DNA of 64,000 nucleotides from Euborellia annulipes (taxonomy: Eukaryota; Arthropoda; Insecta; Dermaptera; Anisolabididae), in NCBI GenBank assembly GCA_023213315.1, contig JAKCPI010002538.1, positions 1-64,000 of the forward strand. The letters are read 5' to 3'. Position 1 is the stretch's first letter. Every line of letters begins with the position of its first letter. Below, piece by piece: positions 1 through 10,789 of the stretch. Position numbers and translations under genes: made by a program. Below the pieces are notes generated by a model, which worked only from the letters and a program-made list of their open reading frames with translations, was not told the DNA's origin and made no database searches.

Positions 1-554
1 ATTTTTATTAACAAAACAGATACAAAACTCTTTTCCCATTTCTCTCTCACACTCAGAGAAAAAAACCCTAAAAATACTATTTAAAAAGAGCAAATATGTT
101 CCCAAGTTTCCACATAGTAAAAATGAATATTTGATATAAATTATTAATATTTACAATTTGGATATCCCATATTTTAAAAGTAAAATGTCAAATAAAAGAT
201 GAATATTTAAAAATTGATTTCTTCAGCCCCATTTTTTATTTAATATAGTCTTGGTCGTTTTTAATATTAGTTGGTATTTCTATCTCTCTTTCAATGTCAC
301 CAGGATTGTCTTTTGGCACAATAGAAAGGGAGGCAAGCCCAGAAAACAAATGGTCACTAGCGTCAATTGTCGATGTTGTTTGAATAATGAGAATGGCATC
401 TTGGATTTTTTTTATTTCAGAAAAAAAGTGAGTGAAAAATTTTTTAATAAAAAAAACTCTTGGAAATATTTAATAATGGAAGGGGAAGGCTTATAAATAA
501 AAAAAAAGAGAGATCCCCTCTCATTCATTAAAAAGATTATTTACTATTACAGTA
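1..554. other. AT-rich non-coding sequence
   Basis: No gene, RNA gene or bounded repeat is visible. Short open frames here have AT-biased, low-complexity codons and no recognisable motif. Confidence 0.6.
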
Positions 555-1376
555 TTTTTTGTATCGAAATATATTTAGTTTTTGCCGATATATTAAAATT
601 CCAGATGTAATAAAATTTTTTTTTTTTTTTTTTTTTAAGAAACATTCACACTTTTTTCTCATTCACACTCACACTCACACACACATTCACACAGTCTTTT
701 TTCGGCAACTTAGGCCATATAAGACTTTGACGATAACCGTTGTAGAGAAAATATCTATTGTGGGTTGAGGCATTTCTATTTAAGCCATCTGGTATCCAAA
801 TGGCTTAAATAAAATCATCGGACTTTTTTTTTTGCCTGGGTCCGAACCCGCGACGTTTGGTATAGGAGGTAGACACGCTACTTACTACGCCAAACCCGGG
901 GGCGTAATAAAATTTATAAGTATGCGAAAATATTTATATTTTGTTACCATAGCAACCATTTCTCCTATCTTCCAATAAAGTACAAGAGTAAAGTGTGCTT
1001 CAAAAGATTTCAATGGCAAAATAAGAATATTAATTTTAAAGAGAATCTAAAAAATCATTGAGTTTTGAATTTTAATCAAAATCATTGGAGCGAATTTTGA
1101 AAAAGTACATCAGGAAAGTTCTAGTATTCATTGGCCGATTTTGTTCAAAAGATTCGTGTCGCGTTCCTAACTTAAATATAGAATTTCAACCTTCTTGCTT
1201 TTTTCGTTCTTGAGATATCTTGTTCACAGTCCCACAGACAGACCATGTTGTGAAAACCACTTTTTTAGACCCAGGCAAACTCAAAACCATATCCATCAAA
1301 ATCTCGACATCGAATTTTTGACATGAATCCAATACTTTCTCCCTATAAGTAAGAGAAAGTAAATATACCTAAGGTG
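555..1376 (-). repeat. RepA copy, interrupted by SINE-A
   Basis: This is a minus-strand copy of the dominant dispersed repeat RepA (reference copy at 40264-40955). Landmarks on the plus strand, left to right, are the TTTAGTTT..CGATA block, ATTTTGTTACCATAGCAACC, the TGCGAGAAATT-like middle, CATGTTGTGAAAACCAC and the terminal GTAAGAGAAAGT. A SINE-A copy splits it at 604-915, with duplicated target sequence on both sides. Confidence 0.8.
619..903 (-). mobile_element. SINE-A, full length
   Basis: tRNA-derived SINE read on the minus strand. The head at about 830-903 contains an A-box-like TGGCGTAGTAAGTAGCG and a B box GGTTCGGACCC. The body contains GTTGCCGAAAAGAC-like sequence, followed by a CA/TG-rich tail and a poly(A) that appears as poly(T) from 619. 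A perfect 12-bp duplication GTAATAAAATTT flanks it (607-618 and 904-915). Pol III transcription and LINE-mediated insertion are inferred from the family type. The insertion lies inside RepA. Confidence 0.9.
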
Positions 1377-1641
1377 TCTTTTAGAAATCGAGGAACTTGG
1401 GACTTGAGAAGTAAAAAAAAAATTTTTTAAAGGCCCAAATTGTCTTTAGAAGATTCTTATTAAAATTAGTTCCTCGATTGCTTCCGAAAATATTCTTGTT
1501 AGGATCATTGTCAATCTAAAATTTTTGTTTTTATATGAAATAGGAAATACTAGGTATATAGCTTATTTAATTAAGAAAAAAAAAATATTTATATTTCTTA
1601 TGGAAATTTACTATTATTAATAAATTTAGAAAAAAAAATTT

Positions 1642-1644
1642 CGC

Positions 1645-1695
<51 letters not shown>

Positions 1696-1715
1696 GCCGA
1701 TTGCGCCACGGAGGC
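1642..1715 (-). tRNA. tRNA-Asn(GTT)
   Basis: The minus strand folds as a complete cloverleaf. Acceptor GCCTCCG pairs with CGGGGGC (one T-G pair), followed by discriminator G. The D-arm region begins TGGCGCAATCGG. Anticodon stem TTCGG/CCGAA encloses the loop CTGTTAA with anticodon GTT (plus-strand 1679-1681). The T arm is GGTGG TTCAAGC CCACC. The internal A box (TGGCGCAATCGG) and B box (GGTTCAAGCC) are intact. It has no intron and no SINE-like tail, so it reads as a genuine gene rather than a tRNA-derived repeat. CCA is not encoded, as expected in eukaryotes. Confidence 0.96.
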
Positions 1716-1842
1716 CGCTGAATTTTGGGTCACTCAGTAATCTATTTGACTTAGAGATATAACTCACACATGTATAAGATAATCAATTAAACTTGCAATG
1801 TCTTTAAATTTGGTACAGTGAAATTTTCAAAACAGAATGCGA

Positions 1843-1884
1843 TGGGGGGAGGGGGAGAGGGGGGAGGGGGGAGGTGGAAAGGGG
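1843..1884 (+). repeat. G-rich purine tract
   Basis: Successive runs of four to six G separated by single A or GA steps, compatible with G-quadruplex formation on the plus strand. No gene is adjacent apart from tRNA-Asn, 130 bases away. Confidence 0.6.
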
Positions 1885-2951
1885 CGACAAGCACACTCTA
1901 CTAAAGTCAGAGGAAAGTTTTTTGTTAGGCATTTGATCCATCCTTTAAACTACACCATTTTACTTTTTAAAGGTTTCTCACTTAGCCTATTAACCTTTTT
2001 TCTCTTCTATATTGATTTTCTATCTCTCACTTGCAAGTAAAAGAGGCGATTTGTCTCTGGCAGACCACCCAAGCTACGTATATATGAAATAATTCATACT
2101 AAACATTTATTGGTTATTTATATTTACCGGCACTAGCGGTCCCAGGGGGGGGCCCAGAGGGCCCGGCCCCCCCCCCCCCTTTGGACAGACAAAAATTCAA
2201 AAGTTTTATTTAATATTTTAAAACTAAACAAAAAAATTATAAATTTTTCACGTCTCAGGGTATCTAAAAACGCAAATTTCAATGCCTCATTTTCAAAAAT
2301 TTTTCCATACCCCCCTCAAAAATTTTAAATTCGTCAAAAATCGATTTTTTTTTCTCGTTATGGTAAAATTTTAGACGAGAAAAAATACGTTTCTCAAATT
2401 TTCAACCCTTAAAAATTTTTTTTGAGCTCATCTTTGGAGAGGTCTCTTAAAACATGAGAAACTAAAATATTGTCATATAGTAGGGGATCCGAAGAGAGGT
2501 CGATTTGCACCCAGCTGTTTATTGGATGAAACGTATTTTACGTGAAATTTAATATGTTAAATAATATCCAATAATATATCTTGAATAGGTTGCCTGAAAA
2601 ATTCCTGTGCAAACTATAATTAATTACAAATTTAAAAACTAATTTTTTTTTCAAAATTACACAATAAAGATAATTTTATCACGAATCCAATGATGTACGG
2701 TACCTGCGGAAAACCTGTGCTGAATCCCGGTTGCTGCGGTTACTTTACAGATGCACTTTTTCGGTTTTTTTTTTTTTTAGATTTTCTCAAAATTCCCTCT
2801 TACAATTTTGATTAAAATTCAAAAAACAATTATTTTTTACTCTCTTTAAAATAAATGTATATTCTCATTATCGGGTTGAAAACTTTTGAAGAACACTTTA
2901 ATTTACTCTTGTACTTCATAGGAAAGATAGGAGAAATGGTTACCATGGTAC

Positions 2952-3347
2952 CATAGGCGCCGGAACTGGGGGGCAAGGGTACATTGCCCCCCCTGGCATC
3001 CTACAGGGGGGGGCAGAGGGGGGGCAAAATTTCTTTTTTTATTTCATTTATTTTTAAAAATGATATATTTTTACTTTTGAAAAATAAAATATTCTAAATT
3101 AAAAAAAATTAAAAGAGTAAGAAATTCATTTTTTTCCAAATTTTTTCCAAAAATTTTTGATAAAATCACTACAAAATTTTTTAAATTTTAATTTTATTAA
3201 AAAAATTGTGATTTTATTTAAAATTTTTAAAGTTTTATAGTAGATTTGTTTTTGTTTTATACTATTTAAACATATTAAATTATTTTAATTTTCTAAAAAA
3301 AAATTTTTTGCCCCCCCCCCTGATTCAAATTCGTTCCGGCGCCCCTG
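2952..3347. mobile_element. Nested hAT-like MITE, GGCGCCGGAAC type
   Basis: Starts CATAGGCGCCGGAACTGG and ends GTTCCGGCGCCCCTG, so the termini are inverted repeats. An exact 8-bp duplication CATGGTAC lies at 2944-2951 and 3348-3355. The subterminal zones carry G or C homopolymers and the middle is AT-rich with no open frame. It is inserted into the RepA-derived loop of the 2131-4133 element and is therefore younger than it. Confidence 0.9.
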
Positions 3348-3961
3348 CATGGTACACAAGTTTCGATTACCTAAAAAGAATCGAAAATTATGTCCTGTGC
3401 TTCTCACACCAGATTTGTTTCTGTCGACATATTTTTAATTTCTGACAGTTCGGTACATTCGAATTCAAAATTTATAAGTATGGCAAAATATTTATATTTT
3501 GTTACCATGCCAACCATTTCTTCTCTTTCCTATGAAGTACAAGAGTAAAATGGTCTTCAAAAGATTTCAACCCGAAAATGAGAATATACATTTTAAAGAG
3601 AGTCTAAAAAATAATTGTTTTTTGAATTTTAATCAAAATCGTAAGAGGAAATTTTGAGAAAATCTAAAAAAAACCGATAAAGTGCATCTGTAAAGTAACC
3701 GCAGCACCCGGGATTCAGCACAGGTTTTCCGCAGGCAACCGTACATCATTGGATTCGTGATAAAATTATCTTTATTGTGCAATTTTGAAAAAAAAAAAAT
3801 AAGTTTTTAAATATTCTATTCACGATATATTATTTAACATTAGATTTCATGTAAAATACGTGCAAATCGACCTCTCTTCGGATTTAGACTAACACGAGGT
3901 CGAAAAAAAAATTAGTCGGATTTTCGCGCCACCCTATTCTTTACCTTCCCTACATCATAAA

Positions 3962-4094
3962 TTTTGGGCCATTGGCTACCAAACCAGGTGAAATAAATAT
4001 ATAAAATAGGTCTAAATGGCCTTCGCTGCCAAAAAAAGAGCTTAAATGAATAAAAAAAAAAAAAATAAAATGAATAAAAAAAAAAAAAAAAAAA
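3962..4094 (+). repeat. SINE-B-like 3' tail
   Basis: Contains GGCTACCAAACCAGG, TAAATATATAAAATAGG, TCTAAATGGCC and GCCAAAAAAAGAGCTTAAA followed by A-rich sequence. This is the same order as the tail of the intact SINE-B copy at 10187-10351. The tRNA-like head is missing. It lies within the 2-kb element. Confidence 0.55.
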
Positions 4095-4336
4095 TTTGGG
4101 CCCCCCCTTGACAAAATCCTGGGACCGCCACTGTTTACCGGTATATCAATTGAATAAATTTAAATAATGTTGCACACTTATTGAAGTTTTTTAGGGAACA
4201 CTTGTCAAAAGTGTTGTTAAATTTTTTATTTTTTTTTTTGTAGCATTCACTTTCGTATTAATATAGTCAGAAACCCACCGAAGGCTGGGCCCTCTAGACA
4301 AGACGCTCCAAACCCCAAAGAATCAGCTGGACACAA

Positions 4337-4545
4337 GGGGGGGGTTAAGGAGTAATTACCCCCCCCCCCCCCCGAGACTTGAAAAAAAATACTTTTTTTT
4401 CGAAAAAAATTTATTTTTAATGTAAAATTTTAAAAATTAATATTTAAAATTTGATTTGTATTTATATTCTGGCAAACAAGTTCAGAATGCGCCTTTAACT
4501 AACCGAAATTAAGAAAAAATAGTGTGCTGTGCAAGAAAGATATGA
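4337..4545 (+). mobile_element. Truncated hAT-like MITE (13.9/24.7-kb type)
   Basis: Shares the order GGGGTTAAGGAGTAATTACC, C-run, GAGACTTG, AT-rich core, ATTCTGGCAAACAAGTTCAG and GTGTGCTGTGC with the intact copies at 24745-24992 and 27395-27669. Neither terminus nor a TSD is recognisable, so the boundaries are approximate. Confidence 0.6.
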
Positions 4546-4841
4546 GATTCAAAAAATATTTTTTTTTAATAATATATAATAAAGTTAGGGCCCGTGGCCC
4601 GATGCTCAGAGAGGATACATTAGCTTCTCGTGGATAGGGTTCGCTTTTTAATTCAATTGAAGTCCATTTTTTTCGACCAGTGAGTGTATTTGTGTTTTTT
4701 CTTTGCTGACGTTTTTGTTAATAATTTCGTTAATAATTAGCAGATTTTTATGAATGAATGATTTTTAGAAAGCCAAAGAACTATAGAATATCGTACATAT
4801 ATGTTTTTTGCATTCAGGGATATCTAAAATTGTATTAGGGG

Positions 4842-5402
4842 CAGGGCCGCAGACAGGGGGGGGGCAGGGGGGCTATATCCCCGGGGCCCGGGCCCTCCGA
4901 GGGAGCCCGGGCCCATTGCGCTCCCACCTTAAAATTCGAATGAAAATTAAGTTTCATGGTTAAAATTTCAATTAAAAAAATATCATTTTCTTGAAATTTT
5001 TTTCTTCAGGGGCCCGGGCCTTTTAACCTCAAATCAAGTTTGATCTTTTCACGACTCAGGATAGCTAAAAACGCAATTTCAGTGGCTAATTTTCAAAAAA
5101 TTTTCCATCCCCACAGATTTCCCCCGAATTTCTCTGTCCGGATCTGGCCTCGATAAATTATTGTAACTCTTTGGTTAGGAAATTTTGAAAAAATTTTAAA
5201 TAACTTTATTTAAATAAATATTTTAAGCTAGGTATAACTATTTCAAAAGTTGTCTCAAAAACTGTGTAAAAAATTGTTGGCATGAAGGCCACAATAGCCT
5301 TTTATCTACTAAAAAAAAAAAAAAAATTAAGTTTTTTTTTTGGGGAGGGGGGGCCGTATTAGTAAGTAGCCCCGGGGCCCGTCAAGTCTGTCTGCAGCCC
5401 TG
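4842..5402. mobile_element. hAT-like MITE, CAGGGCCGCAGACAG type
   Basis: Ends are CAGGGCCGCAGACAG and CTGTCTGCAGCCCTG. An exact 8-bp duplication ATTAGGGG lies at 4834-4841 and 5403-5410. It is 561 bp long, with GC-rich ends (CCCGGGCC words) and an AT-rich middle. No coding capacity is seen. Confidence 0.9.
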
Positions 5403-5410
5403 ATTAGGGG

Positions 5411-6400
5411 TGACCAAAGCAAAAAAAATCTTAAAAATTTCGATTTTTTTAAACTTTAAGCCGTTTGCGGCACGTCTAAATGACCTCCGATTGGAATGAA
5501 ACTTAAAATTATATGTATTCTAACTATCTGCATAATTTGACGGGGTGTCGCGTTAAAAATAATTTGAACATTCTAAATAAAAGCCGTTTTAGAGCACTTT
5601 TTCTATTAAAATCTATTTTGCTCTATATCTCTAAAACTGTGCCTGTTCGAAAAATTCTAACTACATATCTGAATTCAGAATAAAAAAATGAACTAGATTC
5701 ACTATTCAGATTTCTTGTGAAAAAAACCTTGTCGACTAGTGTTATTATCAGTGCTGGGAATTTTATCTCAAGCTTACAAACAAATCTTTTTTTCTTTTTA
5801 TATACTTTCTTCAGTTCAAATTACCAATTTTACACAATTCCCGATGTTCGCCCTGAGGCAGTGTATGTATCGTTTTCCTCGCTCTTTTCCCTACAAAAGA
5901 GATTTTATCAGCATTTATTGCAAATTCCATCTTTTAAAAAAATAATTGACATACTACATACTCTATTTTTTATATTTTTTTCCAAGTCCCAATATTTTTC
6001 ATTAAAATATTCATAATTAAAGCTCCCCCTTTTTTCTTCTAATCTGTTAATCCAAACAAAAACCTTTTACTTGGGATGCTTATCTGGAGCAGAAAACAAA
6101 GCCGGGACTTGATGAGGCACGTGCACAAGAAATGTTTTTATTTACATGAGCTTATCGCCCTTATAAATAACTGCTTTCAGGCCAAATTGTTTACCATTTT
6201 GAAAAGAAACGCCGACTAAAACTACTTCTCTGTTTGATTTCATTTAAAATAATATTTAAATTATATTTAGATGTTCACTTCAACTTATATTCAGACCATA
6301 AAAATTTAATTCAAAATTTCACAATCGCCGTAATATTTCGATTATTACTTCTTCTTATCACCCAAAAACTCATAGTAACAAATTTGTGAATATGTTTATT
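5411..6400. other. Non-coding, partly repeat-like sequence
   Basis: 5411-5700 has the low-complexity style of a repeat but no partner with clear ends in the window. 6090-6245 is more balanced in composition and looks single-copy. It contains CACGTG, GCTTATCGCC (GATA core) and TTGTTTAC (forkhead-like), about 10 kb upstream of the Maf gene. No exon could be supported. Confidence 0.4.
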
Positions 6401-6419
6401 TGTTAGTGGTTGAAACGTT

Positions 6420-6716
6420 CCCATGGCCCCAGGGAATCGAACCCAGGATCTCCAGCCATTCCGGGGCATCAGGGTGCTACTTTTTGCACCAGATCACCGG
6501 GACCGCGACCTAGATTGTTGTTCGTCGAGAATCCGGTGGCCTGGTGCAAAGGGTAGCCACCAGATACTTGACGAACATCAAGCTATCCTTTGCACCAAGC
6601 CACTGGATCCTCGAAGAACATCAAGTTAGGTCGAGGGTCCAGTACCTGGGATACACTGATGGCAGGAAATCCTGGGTTCTATCCCTGGGACCATCAGAAC
6701 ATTACCCCCTTCTCTC
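6420..6716. repeat. SINE-C fragments in both orientations
   Basis: Reverse-orientation head at 6420-6515 (CATGGCCCC, GAATCGAACCC as the B-box complement, TGCACCA). A forward fragment follows (GGTGGCCTGGTGCAAAGG), then a further head-like piece with GGGTTCTATCCCTGGG. These are scrambled copies of the tRNA-headed family whose cleaner copies lie at 7855-8240 and 53850-53950. Confidence 0.6.
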
Positions 6717-6729
6717 ATTAAATTGAAAT

Positions 6730-7700
6730 GAAAATATTGATAATTTTATCTAACTGAAATGAAATATTTCAAATATTAGCAAAAGAAACTCATCGATCAA
6801 ATTTCAAACCTCTAAATTACACTATTTTATCGCCTTTAGCTCAAGATGAGATCAGAAACAGTAAGTTTGAAACTAACAAGTGAAATAAATTTCTTTTCTG
6901 TCATCATATATTATATAGGTATTGGATAGGCTAAGACTCGAATGGATAAGTTAGGGCCGTTGTCGTCTTCTTATATTTTTTTTTCGCGAATATGTTAAAA
7001 GTCGTTCCGGATGTTCTCTTTATCAAGATTGGCCAAAGAAAACGTACTTCCTGTTTGCTGCGACTCACGCGAAAGCAGAGTCATCCGTCAAGTCACCTCC
7101 CTCCTCTCTGCACATCGGCGATTTTTAATTAGATCGAAAAACACTATACTCACTCCTATTATAAGATTAATAGTGAAAATACACCCTACTATTTTTCAGT
7201 TGGAAGAAGATAAATTACCAATGAACAAATGAATAATGTTTAAGTAAAAAAAAAAAGCAATAACTGGATTAAGTAAAACAAACCGAAACCTTAGAAGAGA
7301 AATTACTTATCTTTTGGTTTATTTAAGGGATTCTCTTTAAAAATGACGATAATTTTAAATTCTTAAATATTTTTTTTCTCTAATAACTACGTAATCTTCT
7401 TCTTCTCCTGTCCTTGCCTTATTCCCGCGATGCGGGGTCAGCGGACCTCACTTCCCTCCAAACCTATCATGCGTTTTTTGCGACCAGATGAAATAGGACA
7501 GGCCGGCCCGTCGCACGGTCTGACGCCTGTTGAAAAGTGGAAGGAAGAGACAGAGATACAAAGAAATGGACTGCCTGTCCCAGCTCGGGCAGCTCTTGCA
7601 AAAGATGTCAGGCTAGTCTAACAGCCGATCGCTTATTAGCCTATATCTGGCCTATATTTATATGCTTTTATAAAAGATACATAATAACTTATATATATGT
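6730..7700. other. Intergenic, two compositionally balanced islands
   Basis: 6945-7130 and 7425-7625 are near 50% GC in an AT-rich setting. The second contains GCGATGCGGGGTCAGCGGAC and an open frame at 7430-7621. Neither shows convincing splice signals or a known motif. They may be old repeat fragments or exon relics. Confidence 0.35.
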
Positions 7701-7710
7701 TTTATTTAAA

Positions 7711-7850
7711 CACTAACACTTTTTTCCCATTCACACACACATACACACAGTCTTTTCGACAACTTAGGCCATATAAGACTTTATACGATAACCGTTATTA
7801 TTTATGAATGTATATAATATATATTGGGCGTCCAGGCATTCTTATTTAAT
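7711..7850 (-). mobile_element. SINE-A, 3' half only
   Basis: Contains the family tail: CACTTTTTTCCCATTCACAC, ACAGTCTTTTCGACAACTTA, GCCATATAAGACTTTATACG and GGCATTCTTATTTAA. The tRNA-like head is absent; the sequence changes at about 7850 into the SINE-C foldback. Confidence 0.7.
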
Positions 7851-7854
7851 TTAA

Positions 7855-8240
7855 CAAGATTGTGAGTGTTTTTTATTGGTGAGGCCAAACATCCCATGGC
7901 CCCCGGCAATCGAACTCAGGATCTCCGCCTTTTCGGGGCATAGGCTTGCTGTTCATTGCACCAGGTCACCGGACCCTCGACCTGCACCAATAAAACTCAC
8001 TTCCCCTTATATGCAGTTAGTCATGCAAGTCACTCTTTATAGTTTTTCACTTTTTAGTTACTATTATAGTTAGTGACTTGCACTACTAACTGCATATATG
8101 CAGGTCGAGGGTCGGTGGCCTGGTGCAATGGACAGCACGCCTATGCGCCGGAAAGGCGGAGATCCTGAGTTCGATTCCCGGGGGCCATGGGATGTTTGGC
8201 CTCACCAATAAAAAAACACTCACAGTCTTGTTAAGTCTAA
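7855..8240. mobile_element. SINE-C inverted pair (foldback)
   Basis: Two tRNA-derived SINE-C copies face each other. The right copy (+) has an A-box-like TGGTGCAATGGACAGC and B box GAGTTCGATTCCC. The left copy is its complement, starting at the shared CTTGTTAA/TTAACAAG ends. The loop at about 8020-8085 repeats AGTCACT/AGTGACT and ATGCAGTTAGT in inverse, so the palindrome continues almost to the centre. Each arm is about 160 bp. Confidence 0.8.
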
Positions 8241-8298
8241 ATCGAGGTATTTTGAATACTATTATCTTATTCAAATATATAGATCTCAAAAAATATTT

Positions 8299-9900
8299 GG
8301 GTAATTCCACACCAAGACAACATGGCACTACATGGGCCCATTTCAGATTCAAAAATGCCACCCAAATTGTTTGAATAAATTGGTTTCGAGCACTATTCCT
8401 AAGGGAAATTGACCGTAGAATCCAAAAATCACGAAAAAACCCGAAAATTTTCACCTCTAATAGGAGAAATATACGAATTTGTGATTTTTAAGGTGTTTTT
8501 TTCATTAAATTATTCCCGAAAAACATATATTTTTAAAATTACTTTTCCATGCTTAAGTTACTCTAAAACATGTGTACTTTGATGGGGTTTAAATATTTTT
8601 TTGGGGAAAGCATGTTTAGTAGGTCAAAATTGAGAAAATTCAAAAAACATGTTTCAACACGTACATTATTTCAGCGATGGATGTCCAGGTCAGTACAAAA
8701 ACTGCAACAATTTCATGTACTTATGCGAACACCTCGCCAAATATGGACTCAGCGCCACCTGGTCGTTTTTCGCGACATCACATGGCAAGTCACCATGCGA
8801 CGGAATCGGAGGAACGATAAAGCGAGAAGCAAGAAACGAAAGTTTGCGACGACCGTACAACGAACAAATTCTTGATGTCGAAAAATTGCTGGAGTTCTTC
8901 AAACAACGGATCGGAAATATACAATGCGAAGTCGTTTGGAAAAAAGATGTTGATGCAATCCGAGACATAGGAGCTAGTAAAGCATTCACCGTACCTGGGA
9001 CACGCAATTTTCATGAATTTGTTCCAAAAAATAGTCACATCATTCAATGCAAAAAAGTGAGCACCGATACGAATTATTGTTTGGCATACGATCTTATCAA
9101 TAAAAAAAACTTAAAATGTATGCTGGTTTTTCATTTTAAAACTTGTTTGAACTATTTCCCAAAACTATAATTGTTTCTTTTTACGAAAATGAAAAACTAA
9201 AACATTTTGAGATGACTTTAAGTGAATTTGAACTATTAAAGAGTTGTAACATTGTCCCAGATCATTGGATTGGTACGTTTTTTTTCTTAATTATACAGAA
9301 TTTAATGGAGAATAAAATGGTATTACTCAAAAAGTCGTACACTTATAGGCAACATATAAAAATTAATAAAGAATGCAGAAGTCAAAATCACAAAAAAACA
9401 TGTTTTTTGAATTTTCTCAATTTTGACCTACTAAACATGCTTTCCCCAAAAAAATATTTAAACCCCATCAAAGTACACATGTTTTAGAGTAACTTAAGCA
9501 TGGAAAAGTAATTTTAAAAATATATGTTTTTCGGGAATAATTTAATGAAAAAAACACCTTAAAAATCACAAATTCGTATATTTCTCCTATTAGAGGTGAA
9601 AATTTTCGGGTTTTTCCGTGATTTTTGGATTCTACGGTCAATTTCCCTTAGGAATAGTGCTCGAAACCAATTTTTTTCATTAAACTATTCAAACTGTAAA
9701 CAAATTTCCAAAATTGTACTCTGGAACGTTGAAAATGAGTGAAATTTTAATTTTGAGTTTTACGGCCGCTATGTACATAAAAATTTTTTTCTTTCTATCA
9801 ACTTATCATCAGTTTGCCATGAGGAATCAGCATTTGGGTGGCATTTTTGAATCTGAAATGGGCCCATGTAGTGCCATGTTGTCTTGGTGTGGAATTACCC
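8299..9900 (+). mobile_element. 1.6-kb foldback DNA transposon
   Basis: The ends are long inverted repeats beginning GGGTAATTCCACACCAAGAC (8299) and finishing with its complement at 9900. The left arm runs to about 8662. The right arm starts at about 9395 and is longer, with an extra unpaired stretch at about 9690-9830. A possible 4-bp duplication ATTT lies at 8295-8298 and 9901-9904. Between the arms lies a fragment of a transposase-like protein. Superfamily not assigned. The end GGGGCATTCCACGCCAAC at 28991 (-) is similar. Confidence 0.85.
8649..9170 (+). pseudogene. Transposase-like protein fragment
   Basis: The 173-codon frame contains two blocks typical of an invertebrate transposon-encoded protein family: FSDGCPGQYKN near residues 8-18, and FFATSHGKSPCDGIGG near residues 40-55. 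These are followed by KREARNESLRRPYNEQIL. Aspartates in SDG and CDG could belong to a DDE/RNase-H-like active site, but that is inference. The first codons overlap the left inverted-repeat arm, so the N-terminal domain is missing. After about codon 155 the frame becomes AT-rich. A continuation with FELLKSCNIVPDHW lies in another frame at 9143-9290, consistent with a frameshift or a lost intron. It cannot encode a complete enzyme. Composition is less AT-biased than its surroundings. The specific superfamily was not identified. Confidence 0.7.
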
Positions 9901-9902
9901 AT

Positions 9903-9946
9903 TTATATTTAAGCCAATTGGTATCCAAATGGTTTAAATAAAATTT
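9903..9946 (-). mobile_element. SINE-A fragment
   Basis: TATTTAAGCCAATTGGTATC followed by CAAATGGTTTAAATAAAA matches the middle of SINE-A. It abuts the right end of the foldback transposon. Confidence 0.6.
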
Positions 9947-10186
9947 ATAAAGTATTTCATTGTTAAAAGATCAATGAAAATCAACCAAATGCATTAACTT
10001 ATTAGCTACCATTCGGACATCTCTTGGCAAACTTTCGTAATAGGTGTTGTTTTTGGCTTACTTTTTGAAGACACACAACGCCCCCCTTCTCGGGAAAAAC
10101 ATGCGTAACTTCTACCTTCTCCTAAACCCTCTTAAATAATTTTTATTCCATCTGATATAAAAATAAATTTTTTAAGTATAACAAAA

Positions 10187-10351
10187 GTTTTTGGCTCAGA
10201 GGTAGAGCATTAGATTCTGGTCCCAAAGATCAAGGGTTCTCATCCAGTCCCAGGCGAGAAATTTATTTTAAGTGAATTGGATACCAATCAATTGAAATAT
10301 ATAGCGACGGGGTCTAAATGCTTCAGATGCCGAAAAAGATCTTAAACAAAA
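10187..10351 (+). mobile_element. SINE-B, full length
   Basis: The tRNA-like head has A box TGGCTCAGAGGTAGAGCAT and B-box-like GGGTTCTCATCC. The tail has CCCAGGCGAGAAATTTATTT, TAGCGACGGGGTCTAAATG and GATGCCGAAAAAGATCTTAA. It is flanked by a 13-bp duplication AAGTATAACAAAA / AAGTATAGCAAAA with one mismatch (10174-10186, 10352-10364). Unlike SINE-A it has no TG-rich tail. Confidence 0.8.
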
Positions 10352-10789
10352 AAGTATAGCAAAAATTTCCCTTTCTCACATAATATAACTCCTCTATTCT
10401 TAATTGGATAAGTTTATTTTATAAAGGCTCTAATTAGGTTATTGGAAAAAACTTATTAGGTGTTAAAAATTGAATTTTAAATCCATTATAATAAAGGTTA
10501 ACGAATTATATAATAAATAAGACGATAATCGAATCAAATAAAGGATATGAGAGGGGATGGTTTAAGAATCGGTTTGAGGGTGAAAGTTTGGCCCAAAGGA
10601 AGCCTGACAAACGAGGTGGATTTAGAGCTAACTGATCTGGTTACTTTATCAACTGTTTACCTTGGAAATCCAACATGTGTCGATTATTTGACCTACAACT
10701 CATTCTCTATTTTTACTTTTTTTTTATAAATAATAAAATATTATTTTCCTTGCCTCTCCTAAGTTCAGAAGCGTAACTACATTGATTGG

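Larger units (their letters stand above)
2131..4133. mobile_element. 2-kb non-autonomous hAT-like element
   Basis: Terminal inverted repeats (TIRs) CACTAGCGGTCCCAGG (left) and CCTGGGACCGCCACTG (right) are flanked by an exact 8-bp duplication TTTACCGG (2123-2130, 4134-4141), the size expected for hAT transposons. Inside, about 2505-2951 and 3356-3895 form a long inverted repeat derived partly from RepA (CGAAGAGAGGTCGATTTGC on one arm and its complement on the other). A second MITE sits at the centre. No transposase frame is present. Confidence 0.88.

Noticed and set aside
829..903. tRNA gene at the SINE-A head
   Set aside because: Same reason; the head is shared by all SINE-A copies with tail, poly(A) and TSD.
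8690..9047. Minus frames opposite the transposase fragment
   Set aside because: Shadows of the plus-strand fragment, which carries the recognisable SDG and HGK..CDG blocks.
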